Numbered from the stretch's first letter, positions 32,499 to 41,620 are shown. The stretch is 64,000 bases of DNA from Synechococcus sp. C9 (GCF_022984075.1 NZ_JALAAD010000001.1:1778455-1842454); one strand, 5' to 3'. Notes: generated from the sequence alone by a model not told the origin. Numbers and translations: made by a program.

Positions 32499-32948
32499 TC
32501 AGGGAATGGTCGCACCGGGGGCGGGGGTCGGGCTGATTTGGGGGGCGGGTTTTTCCGGGTTTTCTTTGATCATGTACACGGACTGCACCTGCTTTTGGGG
32601 CACGGGTAGGGCTTCGATTTTGCCCGTATCAATGGTGTAAACCACCACGTCTGCCCGCAGGGTATTGTTTTCCTGTTGGACAAAGACATTCCCCCGTAGG
32701 GTGACAATCCGGCGACGGGTGTCGTATTCCGCCATTTCCGAAACCGCATCCACCTGGCGGCTGGGATAGACCATGCGGACATTCCCCCGGGCGATAAAAA
32801 TCCCAGAACGGGCGTTCCCTTCCTGGGTATCGGAAGTGATGGTCAAGGGACCACCGCGGTTGGGGGCGGGGCTAGGTTGTGCCAACAGGGGCATCATGGC
32901 GGTCAGCAAGCTGAGACTCCCCAACACACCAATGGCAAATCCTTTCAT
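32499..32948 (-). CDS. LptA/OstA-like periplasmic lipopolysaccharide transport protein
   Basis: 149 residues. A signal peptide (about 1-23, MKGFAIGVLGSLSLLTAMM) is followed by a beta-jellyroll LptA-type domain with 'ITSDTQEGNARSGIFIARGNVRMVYPSRQ' and 'VTLRGNVFVQQENNTLRAD' as its repeated strands. The tail is Pro-rich. LptA bridges LptC and LptD, moving LPS across the periplasm; it is known in cyanobacteria as a short stand-alone protein. Divergent from bioD. Confidence 0.82.
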   Translation of the reverse strand: MKGFAIGVLGSLSLLTAMMPLLAQPSPAPNRGGPLTITSDTQEGNARSGIFIARGNVRMVYPSRQVDAVSEMAEYDTRRRIVTLRGNVFVQQENNTLRADVVVYTIDTGKIEALPVPQKQVQSVYMIKENPEKPAPQISPTPAPGATIP

Positions 32949-32980
32949 AATGGTGACTGCAACACTACTGTTTATCTTAA

Positions 32981-33661
32981 ATGACGCATTCCCCCTTGGG
33001 TCAGTGCCTGTTTATCAGTGGGAGTGATACGGATGCGGGGAAAACGGTGGTCACAGCGGCTCTGGCTTTGACCAGCGGGCAGGTGGGGGTGATGAAACTG
33101 GTGCAGGCGGGGACGGGCGACCGGGAGTATTACCAAAAAATTTTAGCGTTAGACCAAAGCCCGACGGAATTAAATCCCCTGTATTTTGCCGCTCCCCTGG
33201 CTCCCCCCTTAGCGGCACAGCGGGAGGGACGGACGGTGGACTTAGCCCAGGCGTGGCAAAGTTTAACCCAACTGCGGCAGCGGTTTCCCCGGGTATTGAT
33301 TGAAGGGGCGGGGGGGCTAGGTTCGCCCGTGACCTGGGAGTGGACGGCGGCGGATGTGTGCGCCCAGTGGCGGTTGCCAACCATCGTGGTGATCCCCGTG
33401 CGGTTGGGGGCGATTGGGCAGGCGGTGGCGCAGGTGGCTCTGGCTCGACAGGTGGGGGTGCCCCTGCGGGGATTGGTCTTGAATGAACTAGAACCCTTGA
33501 CCCCAGCGCAACGGCAGGATTGGGCACCGGTGGGGCTGATCCAACAACTGACGGGGGTACCCATCGTGGCACAATTTCCCCATGTGACGGACATCTTTTC
33601 CCCAGAATGTCTCAAAAGAGCGGCTCTATCTGCGGATATGGAACGGTGCTGGTCGGGTTAA
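32981..33661 (+). CDS. bioD: Dethiobiotin synthetase
   Basis: 226 residues. The ATP P-loop GSDTDAGKT (14-22) is the BioD form of Walker A. 'EGAGGLGSPVT' matches the BioD substrate loop, and 'LVLNELEP' replaces the usual VxN base-recognition motif. It closes the ureido ring from 7,8-diaminopelargonate and CO2 in biotin synthesis. ATG 32981 is the first start in frame. No other bio genes are adjacent. Confidence 0.9.
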   Translation: MTHSPLGQCLFISGSDTDAGKTVVTAALALTSGQVGVMKLVQAGTGDREYYQKILALDQSPTELNPLYFAAPLAPPLAAQREGRTVDLAQAWQSLTQLRQRFPRVLIEGAGGLGSPVTWEWTAADVCAQWRLPTIVVIPVRLGAIGQAVAQVALARQVGVPLRGLVLNELEPLTPAQRQDWAPVGLIQQLTGVPIVAQFPHVTDIFSPECLKRAALSADMERCWSG

Positions 33662-33753
33662 ATCTGGCTTTTGGGCGCAAAAACGGCATTTAGGGTTACA
33701 GCCCCGCAAATTATGTGGTTAAATCGGAAGTGAATGCCAAACCGTAGGGCGTT

Positions 33754-34278
33754 ATGACCAGAAAAGTTTTGGTGATTGATGACAGCCGAGTGATTCGGAT
33801 GCGGGTGAAGGAGATGATGCCCCAGGAAGGTTTGGAACTGCTGGAAGCCCGGGATGGGGTGGAAGGCATGAAAATGATCCGCCAACATCAGCCGAATTTA
33901 ATTTTGCTGGATTTTATTCTCCCGAAAAAGGGGGGCTGGGACATTTTTCAAGAAATTCAACAGGATGCCCACCTACACCCCATTGCCCTGGTGATTATGT
34001 CAGGACGCAAAGAAGAAGTGGTCGAAAAAATCCCGGAACCCTTTGATTATTTTGCCTTTGTTTCTAAACCCTTTGAAAAGGCGGAATTGTTTGAAGCCAT
34101 CCGGTTAGCCACCCGGTTTGCCAGTGAGCGGCTAAAACGCCAGCAGGTCGCCCCTAGCCCCAAGCCCGTGAGTGCGGATGTGGAGGCACGGGTGCAGGCA
34201 TTGGAAGCGCAAGTTGCCCAACTGCGGGGGGAATTGCAATCCCTGCGTACCTGGATTCAAGAACGGCTAGGGGGTTGA
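33754..34278 (+). CDS. Response regulator: REC domain plus coiled coil (paralogue)
   Basis: 174 residues. The REC domain (about 1-120) has 'VLVIDDSRVIR', phospho-acceptor Asp in 'ILLDFILPKKGG', 'VIMSGRK', and Lys in 'FVSKPF'. It ends with a coiled coil ('VEARVQALEAQVAQLRGELQSL') in place of an output domain. It resembles the regulator at 23867-24553 in domain order and in the 'GYET/GWDI' helix spacing, so the two are paralogues of one signalling family. No cognate kinase is adjacent. Confidence 0.85.
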   Translation: MTRKVLVIDDSRVIRMRVKEMMPQEGLELLEARDGVEGMKMIRQHQPNLILLDFILPKKGGWDIFQEIQQDAHLHPIALVIMSGRKEEVVEKIPEPFDYFAFVSKPFEKAELFEAIRLATRFASERLKRQQVAPSPKPVSADVEARVQALEAQVAQLRGELQSLRTWIQERLGG

Positions 34279-34284
34279 TGGTTG

Positions 34285-34419
34285 AGCAATATAGCCATCC
34301 TATTTGATTTGTATTAGCTTGCGTGCCGTAGGCATACAAAAATTTTCCAGAACCATACACCCTAGGTGCTTCTTTTATGGGGGCGGTGCCCCTGCGACCT
34401 ATTTTTAGAAGTGCCCTTA
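34285..34419. repeat. Dispersed mini-element, hybrid ends
   Basis: The left end AATATAGCCATCCTATTTG is the TATAGCAATCC type; the right end AGAAGTGCCCTTA is the AAGGGCACTTC type. Between them are GTGCCGTAGGCATACAAAA, the insert CACCCTAGGTGCTTC and the core GGGGGCGGTGCCCCTGCGACC. This copy shows that ends are exchangeable. Confidence 0.7.
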
Positions 34420-34553
34420 AGCAGGTTTTAATTCCTTTAATTTTTTAATTTCTTTAATTTGATGAATAATCTGGCACCTGGAACCTGGATTTGTTTATCT
34501 GTGGGTGGGCGATACAATAGGATTAGGATTACTAAATGAATGGAGTACCTACC

Positions 34554-34826
34554 ATGCAAACCCAACCACCGCCGGATGATTTTGAGAATCAAGTACTAAC
34601 CGAACTGCGTAACATCAATAACCGGCTTTCTACCCTTGGGGCTAAGGTGGACAAACTAGAAGGGGATGTCAAAGACTTGAAAGTAGAACTAAACGCCTAT
34701 CAAAAGGGTTTGGATGGCATGGTACGCATGGCAACAACGATCATCATTACCGCTGGAGCCGCTGTGATTTTTGCGCCTTTGATCAAAGAAATTGCTCCCG
34801 CTATTGCGTCACTGATTAAACCGTGA
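34554..34826 (+). CDS. Small coiled-coil membrane protein, tandem copy 1
   Basis: 90 residues from ATG 34554 (MQTQPPPDDFENQVL), with GGAG upstream. A charged coiled coil (about 12-55, with heptads RNINNRLSTLGAKVDKL) leads to a single membrane segment ('TTIIITAGAAVIFAPLI', about 65-82). No known family was recognised; short coil-plus-anchor proteins of this kind recur in cyanobacteria. Its C-terminal 45 residues are identical to those of the next gene. Confidence 0.7.
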   Translation: MQTQPPPDDFENQVLTELRNINNRLSTLGAKVDKLEGDVKDLKVELNAYQKGLDGMVRMATTIIITAGAAVIFAPLIKEIAPAIASLIKP

Positions 34827-34907
34827 TAGGTTATTTTTATAAATTAAATCTGGGCAAGATAAACTATAAAAAATATCAACGGCAAAAATATCAATGGAGT
34901 GCCTGCG

Positions 34908-35138
34908 ATGCAAACCAAACCACCACCAGATGATTTTGAGAATCAAGTGCTGAGTCGTTTAGACCGCATTGATGCTCGGTTGGACAAATTAGAAATCGAA
35001 TTAAATGCCTACCAAAAGGGTTTGGATGGCATGGTACGGATGGCAACAACGATCATCATTACCGCTGGAGCCGCTGTGATTTTTGCACCCTTGATCAAAG
35101 AAATTGCTCCCGCTATTGCGTCACTGATTAAGCCTTAA
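34908..35138 (+). CDS. Small coiled-coil membrane protein, tandem copy 2
   Basis: 76 residues from ATG 34908 (MQTKPPPDDFENQVL), with GGAG nine bases upstream as in copy 1. It has a shorter coil ('RLDRIDARLDKLEIELNAY') and then the same membrane segment and tail as copy 1 (identical from 'ELNAYQKG' to the end). The nucleotide sequences of the shared part differ at only a few third positions, so this is a recent duplication or a converted pair. Function unknown. Confidence 0.7.
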   Translation: MQTKPPPDDFENQVLSRLDRIDARLDKLEIELNAYQKGLDGMVRMATTIIITAGAAVIFAPLIKEIAPAIASLIKP

Positions 35139-35174
35139 TTCTGTACAACTTATTATGGCTTGTTTCTTATATTG

Positions 35175-35300
35175 CTATAGCAATCCCAGAGCAGTGAGGA
35201 GTAAGGAATGAGAAGCGAGAAGTGAGATTCTGAGATTCCCTAGAACCAGGGCGGGGCGGTGCCCCTGCGACCCATGTCCTAAATTCAGTTAGGAGATGAA
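35175..35300. repeat. Dispersed mini-element, TATAGCAATCC type (degenerate)
   Basis: Begins CTATAGCAATCCCAGAGCAG, with the core GGGCGGGGCGGTGCCCCTGC-GACC. The right end is diverged (AAATTCAGTTAGGAG). It lies downstream of the tandem small genes. Confidence 0.6.
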
Positions 35301-35401
35301 TTGCACCATTAATATGGCTACTGGGTGATATTTACAGGTAACTTCTTTGACTTTGGCTAAGCTATAACCATTTCATAACATAGGCTACAGATATTCTGGT
35401 T

Positions 35402-36724
35402 TTATGAGTCAATGACGGTTGTGCCCATGAGGTCATAGACCTCCGCTTGGGTGATTTTCACCGGCACAATTGACCCCAACTCCGCCCTGCCAGACACATA
35501 TACCTGCCCATCCACCTCCGGGGAAAAACGGGCTGACCGACCGACTTTCACACCCGTTTGCGGGTTTTCCTGTTCGATCAATACCTCCACCACCCGACCA
35601 ACGTACTGCTGATGTTTGGCGAGGGAAATGGGCTGTTGCCTTTGCATCAGGGCTTTTTGGCGTTGTCGTTTCACCGATTCCGCAACTTGACCAGGGAGTG
35701 TTGCCGCCGGAGTGCCCGCTTCCGCCGAAAACGTAAATACCCCCACATGATCAAATTGGTGTCGCTCTACGAAATCACATAAATGGGCAAAATGCTCCGC
35801 CGTTTCCCCTGGAAATCCCACGATAAAGGTCGTCCGAATCACCGCATCGGGGAGTTTTTCCCGGATTTGGTCAAGGAGCCGGTCATTGACTTCCTGTTGC
35901 CAAGGACGGTTCATCGCCCGCAAAATCTCCGGGTGGGAATGTTGCAGGGGCAGATCAATGTAGGGCAAGACATTAGGCACGTCTCGAAAGGCTTGCAGGA
36001 CTTCGGGGGTGAGACCTGTAGGGTAACTGTAATGCACTCGTATCCACGGCACGGGCACTTCCCCCAGGGCATAAAGGAGTTGGGCAAGGTGGGGTTTCCC
36101 GTACAAATCCAGCCCGTAGTTGGTGGTGATTTGGGAAATCAAAATCAATTCCTGCACCCCTTGATCCGCCAATTCTTGGGCTTCCGCCACAATCGAGGCA
36201 ATCGGACGGGAACGTTGGTCACCCCGCAGGTGAGGAATAATGCAAAACGCACAGCGATAGTCACAGCCCTCCGCCACCCGCAGATAGGCAACGGGCGCAC
36301 AGGTGGTACGATAGCGGGGCACGGTTTCATCCGCAATATAGGTGGGTTTTGCCGTCACCTGGGAGACTTTGCGCCCCTGTTCCACCTCTTCCAGCACCTG
36401 GACAATGTGTTGATAGTCCCCCGTCCCCACCAGCGCCACCGCTTCGGGGATAGCCGCCAGTAATTCGCCCTGAAAATGTTGCGCCAGACAGCCCGTGATC
36501 ACGATTTTTTTGTCCGCTTCCGCCAGTTCCACCAGGGTTCGCACCGATTCTTGCCGGGCGGCTTCCATAAAACTACAGGTATTGACAATCACATAATCCG
36601 CACTTTCCGGGTCACTGCCCACCTGATAACCCGCTGTCGCCAACAACCCCAGCATATGTTCGGTATCAATGCGATTTTTTTCGCACCCGAGATGGGTAAA
36701 GGCAACCTTGGGACGGGATGGCAT
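35402..36724 (-). CDS. rimO: Ribosomal protein uS12 methylthiotransferase RimO
   Basis: 440 residues from ATG 36724 ([17 protein letters not shown]). The N-terminal MTTase domain has Cys in LGCEKN, VNTCSF and ITGCLAQ, which bind the second FeS cluster. The radical-SAM [11 protein letters not shown] motif sits at about 155-165, and a TRAM domain ends the chain. It adds a methylthio group to Asp89 of ribosomal protein S12. The longer frame to 36835 is rejected since its extra N-terminus is unlike the family. It is followed by no partner gene. Confidence 0.95.
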   Translation of the reverse strand: MPSRPKVAFTHLGCEKNRIDTEHMLGLLATAGYQVGSDPESADYVIVNTCSFMEAARQESVRTLVELAEADKKIVITGCLAQHFQGELLAAIPEAVALVGTGDYQHIVQVLEEVEQGRKVSQVTAKPTYIADETVPRYRTTCAPVAYLRVAEGCDYRCAFCIIPHLRGDQRSRPIASIVAEAQELADQGVQELILISQITTNYGLDLYGKPHLAQLLYALGEVPVPWIRVHYSYPTGLTPEVLQAFRDVPNVLPYIDLPLQHSHPEILRAMNRPWQQEVNDRLLDQIREKLPDAVIRTTFIVGFPGETAEHFAHLCDFVERHQFDHVGVFTFSAEAGTPAATLPGQVAESVKRQRQKALMQRQQPISLAKHQQYVGRVVEVLIEQENPQTGVKVGRSARFSPEVDGQVYVSGRAELGSIVPVKITQAEVYDLMGTTVIDS

Positions 36725-36877
36725 GGTTGGGGTAACGTTGTTAATGAACAGAGCATTTCTTAATATAGAACAATTTAGAGCAATTTTGCCCGCTAGTACC
36801 GTTGGCAAAACCCAAAAACCCAATCCAGGGGTCACACTCTTAGAATCAGCGATTCGGGATTATCTAAATCTAACTAA

Positions 36878-36989
36878 AGGGCACTTCTAAAAATGGGGCG
36901 CAGGGGCACTGCCCCCGTCCTGGTTCTTGATAATATGAGCATTTTAGCGAAATAATCTGCCAGTGGTGGCAAATACATAGAGGTGTCCT
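36878..36989. repeat. Dispersed mini-element, AAGGGCACTTC/GGGCACCTCTAT type
   Basis: Left end AGGGCACTTCTAAAAATGGG and right end ATAGAGGTGTCCT are inverted repeats. The core reads GGCGCAGGGGCACTGCCCCC, followed by the block GAGCATTTTAGCGAAATAA. It occupies most of the 313 bp gap between rimO and the Uma2 gene; nothing else was seen in that gap. Confidence 0.7.
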
Positions 36990-37037
36990 AACAATTTAAT
37001 CAAATTAATAATTAATAATTAATAAAAGTGCCTTAAT

Positions 37038-37682
37038 TTACTGTTGAAAGGTTTGCCACAACCAGCGATGGATCATGCGGTCATCTGCTATTTGACTCTG
37101 CGTTAAAGCTTGCTCCACAATGGCAATGGGTAAGGCGGGTAAAACTTGGGAAACTTGAATTTGCCGACTGCCGCCATCGGATACGGCAAAAGCAATGACT
37201 TCGCCACTTTCCACATCCACCACCCAATACTCCTGTACCCCCAACCGTTCGTATAATAAACGTTTGCGTCCGAGGTCATCGTTGAGGGTGGTGGCGGCTA
37301 CTTCAATCACCAAATGGGGTGCCCCAAATTCATTAATTTCTATGGGTTGGGAAGTTTTGGGGGGAATTTGAAAATCATCCCCCACATAAAAGGCTAAATC
37401 AGGCTGACATTCTCGCACCCCCGCTTGCCGAAAACTGCCATTGGTAAAGCCGACAATCCGAATATTTTTTGCCATGCAATAAAGGGTCACAACTAGGGTC
37501 AAAATGGTATTAGCCTGGCTATGTCCTGACCCAATCAGTGTGGTTTCGACCCTCATGGCGTGGTTATCGTAGTAAAACCGGGCTTTTTCATCCGTAAACT
37601 GAGCCGCCACAGTTAAAAACTCTGCCCAGTCCGCTTTGACCCAAGCATCGGTGGTCACATTTGGGGGTGCAGTGCTAACCAT
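37038..37682 (-). CDS. Uma2-family PD-(D/E)XK nuclease-fold protein
   Basis: 214 residues of the Uma2 (DUF820) family. The fold's acidic and basic residues are present: Asp95 in 'ECQPDLAFYVGD', Glu127 in 'HLVIEVAA', Lys140 in 'LGRKRLLYERLG' and the C-terminal 'VQEYWVVDV'. The family has a restriction-endonuclease fold and is greatly expanded in cyanobacteria; in vivo activity is unproven. It shares the QPDxxFYxGD subtype with the gene at 50280-50945 inside the CRISPR operon. It lies 17 bp downstream of another nuclease-fold gene. Confidence 0.8.
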   Translation of the reverse strand: MVSTAPPNVTTDAWVKADWAEFLTVAAQFTDEKARFYYDNHAMRVETTLIGSGHSQANTILTLVVTLYCMAKNIRIVGFTNGSFRQAGVRECQPDLAFYVGDDFQIPPKTSQPIEINEFGAPHLVIEVAATTLNDDLGRKRLLYERLGVQEYWVVDVESGEVIAFAVSDGGSRQIQVSQVLPALPIAIVEQALTQSQIADDRMIHRWLWQTFQQ

Positions 37683-37699
37683 GATTAATCAAATAACGT

Positions 37700-38098
37700 C
37701 TATGTATCTTCGGATGCAAAGGTACAACGAATTCCTTTATTTTTACATAGTTTTTGAATCATCGTTTTATGCTTGGTTTTACCAAAAAGATGAATACGAG
37801 GTCGGTGATTGGGATAGGCGTGGAGATAAATTTCTACCTGTCCAATTGCCTGTTTCCACTGGGTTGCCCGCTTAACTTCGATGACTTCTGTAGGAGTGAG
37901 AATATCAATGCGACCAAATTCAGTAGTCACTTCAGTCTGGCTTCCTGGAATGCTCTGGGCAAGATGATTGCGGACTTGGGCTTCCGGGGACAATTTGACT
38001 ACCGATTTTCCCCCAGTCATCTGTCGAACAAGGGAACCCGCTAAACGCTTATAGCCAGGGGGAGCTAGTTTTTGAGCAATTTCACTGAAAAAATTCAT
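37700..38098 (-). CDS. PD-(D/E)XK nuclease-like protein
   Basis: 132 residues. 'FGRIDILTPTEVIEVKRATQWKQAIGQVEIYL' is cut here into its key residues: Asp65, then Glu74-x-Lys76, then Gln87 and Tyr91. This D-x8-E-V-K plus QxxxY order is that of Holliday-resolvase-like or restriction-like nucleases. The N-terminal 40 residues are basic. No specific family is recognised. It is upstream of the Uma2 gene at 37038 on the same strand and probably co-transcribed. Confidence 0.65.
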   Translation of the reverse strand: MNFFSEIAQKLAPPGYKRLAGSLVRQMTGGKSVVKLSPEAQVRNHLAQSIPGSQTEVTTEFGRIDILTPTEVIEVKRATQWKQAIGQVEIYLHAYPNHRPRIHLFGKTKHKTMIQKLCKNKGIRCTFASEDT

Positions 38099-38454
38099 GG
38101 ATTATGCTTGGGGGATTGACGAAAGGTTGTCTCTACCTATTGACACTATAGCAATCTCAAAGTCCTATCGCTACACCACGCAGGCAATCAGATGTAGATG
38201 GGAACGATGCCCCCAAACAATTGATTTTCTAAGCATAAAATTTTTGCTCACAATTCGGGTAAACTTAGTACAGTACTGGCGTAGCCTTTGTTAGTGAGAA
38301 ACGGAAGTAGCGCCCCTGTGACCATTGATTCCAGATTAAGACAGGTATCCTAAAAAGCCAAGGGTTGACCCGACGACGGCTATGCCAACAGGAATCAGTC
38401 TCCCGCCCTGCCTACGAACTACAATAGAGTTTGTGCCGTATTGATGGGAAAGTT
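38099..38454. other. Intergenic region upstream of pepA
   Basis: A 356 bp gap. It contains degraded mini-element pieces (ACTATAGCAATCTCAAAGTC near 38148, 'AAGTAGCGCCCCTGTGACC' near 38305) without recognisable ends. A TACAAT at about 38419-38424 could be the -10 of pepA. No gene seen. Confidence 0.4.
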
Positions 38455-39927
38455 ATGGACTTTTTGACGGTGACCACCCGCCCCCAGGACTGGACTGGCG
38501 ATTTACTATGTATCGGCTTTTGGCAAGACCAGGTGGAATTGACCGGCGATGTCGCTGAGGTGGATAGCCGCTTGGGGGGGGCGGTGCAGGAATTGATCAC
38601 CGAAACCGAATTTAAGGGCAAACCCGGTAGCCCTAGTGTGACCCGATTAGGGGCGGGTAGCCCGGTGAAAAAACTGGCTCTGGTGGGTTTGGGGAAAGCG
38701 GATACGGTCAACCTGGAAGCCTATCGTAAAGCGGCAGCCACAGCCGCCAAAACCGCCAAATCCCAGAAAGCCCACCGCCTGGGGTTATATTTTCCCCCCA
38801 GTGACCAGCCTGCGGACCAGGTAGCCGGGGCGTTCACCGAAGGCATCCTCCTCGCCCTCCACCAGGACAACCGTTTCAAATCCGACCCGGAAGATAAACC
38901 CCCCGTGCTGGAACAGGTGGAATTTCTGGGGCTTGATGGGGGAGCCGAGGGGATTACCCGGGCGCAACAATTGGTGTCGGGGGTCATTTTGGCAAGGGAA
39001 TTGGTAGCCGCTCCTGCCAGCTTGGTCACCCCTACGACTTTGGCGGAAACCGCCCTGTCCCTGGCGCAGACCTACGGGTTCAATGTCACGATTCTGGAAC
39101 GGGAGGACTGTGAAGGCTTGGGGATGGGGGCATTTCTGGGCGTGGCACGGGGGTCGGATACGCCCCCCAAATTTATCCATCTCACCTACACCCCACCAGT
39201 CACCCCCCACAAACGCCTCGCCATTGTGGGCAAGGGGGTCACCTTTGATTCCGGCGGGTTGAATCTGAAAACCCAGGGCGGTATTGAAACCATGAAGATG
39301 GATATGGCTGGTGCCGCCGCCGTTTTGGGCTGTTTCAAGGTCTTGGGGCAATGGCAACCGCCGGTGCTGGTGCATGGGATTATTGCCGCTACGGAAAATA
39401 TGATCAACGGTCATGCCATGCATCCGGGGGACATTCTCACCGCCAGCAACGGCAAAACCATTGAAGTGAATAACACCGATGCGGAGGGGCGGTTGACCCT
39501 GGCGGATGCCCTGGTGTATGCGGAAAAGCTGGAGGTGGATGCCATCGTGGATTTGGCGACCCTGACCGGGGCGTGTATTGTGGCTTTGGGGGATGATATT
39601 GCGGGCTTGTGGAGTTCCCAGGATGAACTGGCGGAGCAATTACTCCAGGCATCGGCGGCGACCGGGGAAAAAATTTGGCGGATGCCCTTGGAAGAAAAAT
39701 ACTTTGAGGGCATGAAATCCCCCATCGCTGACATGAAAAACGCGGGCGGTCGCAGTGCCGGTTCCATCACCGGGGCGTTATTTTTGCAACAGTACGTCCA
39801 AAAAACCCCCTGGGCGCACCTGGATGTGGCGGGTCCCGTCTGGAGCGAAAAGGGCAATGCCTACTCTGGAGCGGGTGCCACCGGGTTCGGGGTGCGGTTA
39901 CTAATGCAATGGCTGGTGAGCCAGTAG
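38455..39927 (+). CDS. pepA: Leucyl aminopeptidase
   Basis: 490 residues of M17 family aminopeptidase, from ATG 38455 ([13 protein letters not shown]). The metal and catalytic motifs are '[15 protein letters not shown]', '[13 protein letters not shown]' and the diagnostic NTDAEGRL. It removes N-terminal residues in the cytosol as a hexamer with two metal ions per site. The 38431 start would add eight residues with no ribosome-binding site. It is followed by an alpha/beta-hydrolase-like gene after only seven bases, so they form an operon. Confidence 0.95.
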   Translation: MDFLTVTTRPQDWTGDLLCIGFWQDQVELTGDVAEVDSRLGGAVQELITETEFKGKPGSPSVTRLGAGSPVKKLALVGLGKADTVNLEAYRKAAATAAKTAKSQKAHRLGLYFPPSDQPADQVAGAFTEGILLALHQDNRFKSDPEDKPPVLEQVEFLGLDGGAEGITRAQQLVSGVILARELVAAPASLVTPTTLAETALSLAQTYGFNVTILEREDCEGLGMGAFLGVARGSDTPPKFIHLTYTPPVTPHKRLAIVGKGVTFDSGGLNLKTQGGIETMKMDMAGAAAVLGCFKVLGQWQPPVLVHGIIAATENMINGHAMHPGDILTASNGKTIEVNNTDAEGRLTLADALVYAEKLEVDAIVDLATLTGACIVALGDDIAGLWSSQDELAEQLLQASAATGEKIWRMPLEEKYFEGMKSPIADMKNAGGRSAGSITGALFLQQYVQKTPWAHLDVAGPVWSEKGNAYSGAGATGFGVRLLMQWLVSQ

Positions 39928-39934
39928 GTTCCCC

Positions 39935-40951
39935 ATGACCTTGGATGGTGAGGTACTGGAACTGAATCCCGGTGCGGCTCGGAGCCGGTTGATTCTGCAT
40001 ATTAACGGGGTGACCGCCGGGGTGGATAACCACCAACGGGACCTGCAAGCCCTCCAGCGCATGGCGCCCACCGCCCATATCCGGGGGGTACACAACGCCA
40101 GCTTGGGATGGCAAACGGATGTCCTCGAGAGCATTCTCGGTCGTTCGGAGTTGTGGCAATACCAGCAGGATACCGGGGAAACCCAGCAACGGCTGGCGGG
40201 CTATAGCCAACTGCTCCAGGAATTACTCCGCTGTCCGGATTTGCCCCCTACGGCAGACCTGCACCAATACCTCCCCCACGCCGCCCCTGGCACGGGTTTA
40301 TTGGATGGGGAACTGCTCCGCCAACTGCCGTTTATCAACCAACTCACCTGGCAGGATTTGCTCAAGTACCTCTACGGGGACTACCCGGCGGGAGCCTCCT
40401 GTGCCACCCTGCGTTTAGCCTATGAACTCGCCCAGGGGATTCATGCGGGGGTACCGGTGCTGGTGGTTGCCCACAGTCAAGGGCTGATCATCACCGCCCT
40501 GGCGACCCATATCCTGGGGCATTTTTTCGGCACCTATACCCGCTGGCAGGAGCAGGTTTTTATCCTGGGCTACGGACCGGTGATTCTCCTGGAGGAATTG
40601 CCGCCGGGACTGCGGGGGCAAACGATTTTGATCCAGGATCGCCATGACCTGGTGGCGGAAGCCTTTAGCAATATGCGCTACACCGACTTTTGGAATGTCC
40701 TGCAAACCCAATTTTGGCGCACCATCCAACGCCTTAACCAATTGCCCCAATTGGCTCGCCCCGATAGCCAGCACAGTGCCAGTTACTACCTGGGTTTACT
40801 GGGTACCCCTGCCAGCCGTCGTTCCGGGCAACTGATCCAGTATTTTGTCAGTCAGGAATGGCTGAAAAACCCAGTCATTGACCACTTCCGGGGGATTCGG
40901 TTCATCCTGGAAGACCTGGTGCCGGGGGGAGCCTTGGCGGTTAAGAATTAG
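39935..40951 (+). CDS. Alpha/beta-hydrolase-like protein of unknown function
   Basis: 338 residues. A central 'VLVVAHSQGLIITA' resembles a nucleophile elbow with Ser in A-H-S-Q-G, and an early strand 'RLILHINGVTAG' resembles the oxyanion-hole strand of lipase-like folds. A 'LIQDRHDLV' near the C-terminus could supply the acid. No family name can be given. It directly follows pepA on the same strand with an ATG seven bases after its stop. Confidence 0.6.
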   Translation: MTLDGEVLELNPGAARSRLILHINGVTAGVDNHQRDLQALQRMAPTAHIRGVHNASLGWQTDVLESILGRSELWQYQQDTGETQQRLAGYSQLLQELLRCPDLPPTADLHQYLPHAAPGTGLLDGELLRQLPFINQLTWQDLLKYLYGDYPAGASCATLRLAYELAQGIHAGVPVLVVAHSQGLIITALATHILGHFFGTYTRWQEQVFILGYGPVILLEELPPGLRGQTILIQDRHDLVAEAFSNMRYTDFWNVLQTQFWRTIQRLNQLPQLARPDSQHSASYYLGLLGTPASRRSGQLIQYFVSQEWLKNPVIDHFRGIRFILEDLVPGGALAVKN

Positions 40952-41014
40952 TAGAATCAGCAAATTTCGGCATTTTCGGGCTTTTATGCCAAGAAATTCT
41001 TATCAATGGAGAGG

Positions 41015-41044
41015 GTGACAAACCCGTAAATCTGCTGTTATAGT
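41015..41044 (+). promoter_or_regulatory. Sigma-70-type promoter of the sRNA candidate
   Basis: GTGACA (41015-41020) and TATAGT (41039-41044) are separated by 18 bases. The transcript would start at about 41051. Confidence 0.65.
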
Positions 41045-41050
41045 AACCCT

Positions 41051-41120
41051 AGTGTGTGAGGAGCGAACCAGAAGGGACACCGAGACGAAACACGGCCAGT
41101 CGTCGGTGTCTTTTCTGCTT
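41051..41120 (+). ncRNA. Small RNA candidate, possibly Yfr2-like
   Basis: About 70 nt. A 14 bp stem (41070-41083 with 41103-41116) contains GACACCGA/TCGGTGTC and ends in TTTTCTGCTTT, a rho-independent terminator. The 5' unpaired segment holds GUGUGAGGAG (41054-41063), the exact complement of CUCCUCACAC, the core of the cyanobacterial sRNA Yfr1. Yfr2-family RNAs are short, stem-loop-terminated and proposed to pair with Yfr1, so a Yfr2-like identity is an inference. No ORF overlaps it. It lies about 100 bp after the hydrolase-like gene. Confidence 0.6.
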
Positions 41121-41193
41121 TATATCAAAGTTTTTAGATAAAATTTTTCTCCCCCCAAAGTCGTGATCAATTTATGTGTGGTTGTTTGAATAT

Positions 41194-41580
41194 ATAGCAG
41201 TCCTATTCGATTAACGCACAGAAATTCTCCAGAACCACGAACGGGGGCGGTGCCCCTGCGACCCCTATTCTATTCTCATTTAGGATTGCTATGGGAATCC
41301 TATTTGATTAACGCACAGAAATTCTCCAGAACCACGAACGGGGGCGGTGCCCCTGCGACCCCTATTCTATTCTCATTTAGGATTGCTATGGGAATCCTAT
41401 TCGATTAACGCACAGAAATTCTCCAGAACCACGAACGGGGGCGGTGCCCCTGCGACCCCTATTCTATTCTCATTTAGGATTGCTATGGGAATCCTATTTG
41501 ATTAACGCACAGAAATTCTCCAGAACCACGAACGGGGGCGGTGCCCCTGCAACTGGTGTTCTAAATGGCTCTATTTCCCC
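41194..41580. repeat. Four tandem 97 bp mini-element units
   Basis: Units start at about 41201, 41298, 41395 and 41492. Each holds ATCCTATTTGATTAACGCAC, the core CGGGGGCGGTGCCCCTGCG, and TCATTTAGGATTGCTATGGG. The first three are nearly identical; the fourth diverges after the core (AACTGGTGTTCTAAATGG). The unit is one TATAGCAATCC-type element, so the array is a head-to-tail multimer. Confidence 0.85.
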
Positions 41581-41620
41581 GTCCATGAATGATGCTCTTC
41601 TAACCAGCCTTTCCACTCAA

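Noticed and set aside
41040-41110. Yfr1 gene on the minus strand (CTCCTCACAC is present there)
   Set aside because: No terminator stem with a T-run follows the motif on that strand, whereas the plus strand has a promoter and a terminator.
41194-41580. The 97 bp tandem units as a second CRISPR array
   Set aside because: The whole unit is conserved with no variable spacers, and the same sequence occurs singly elsewhere.
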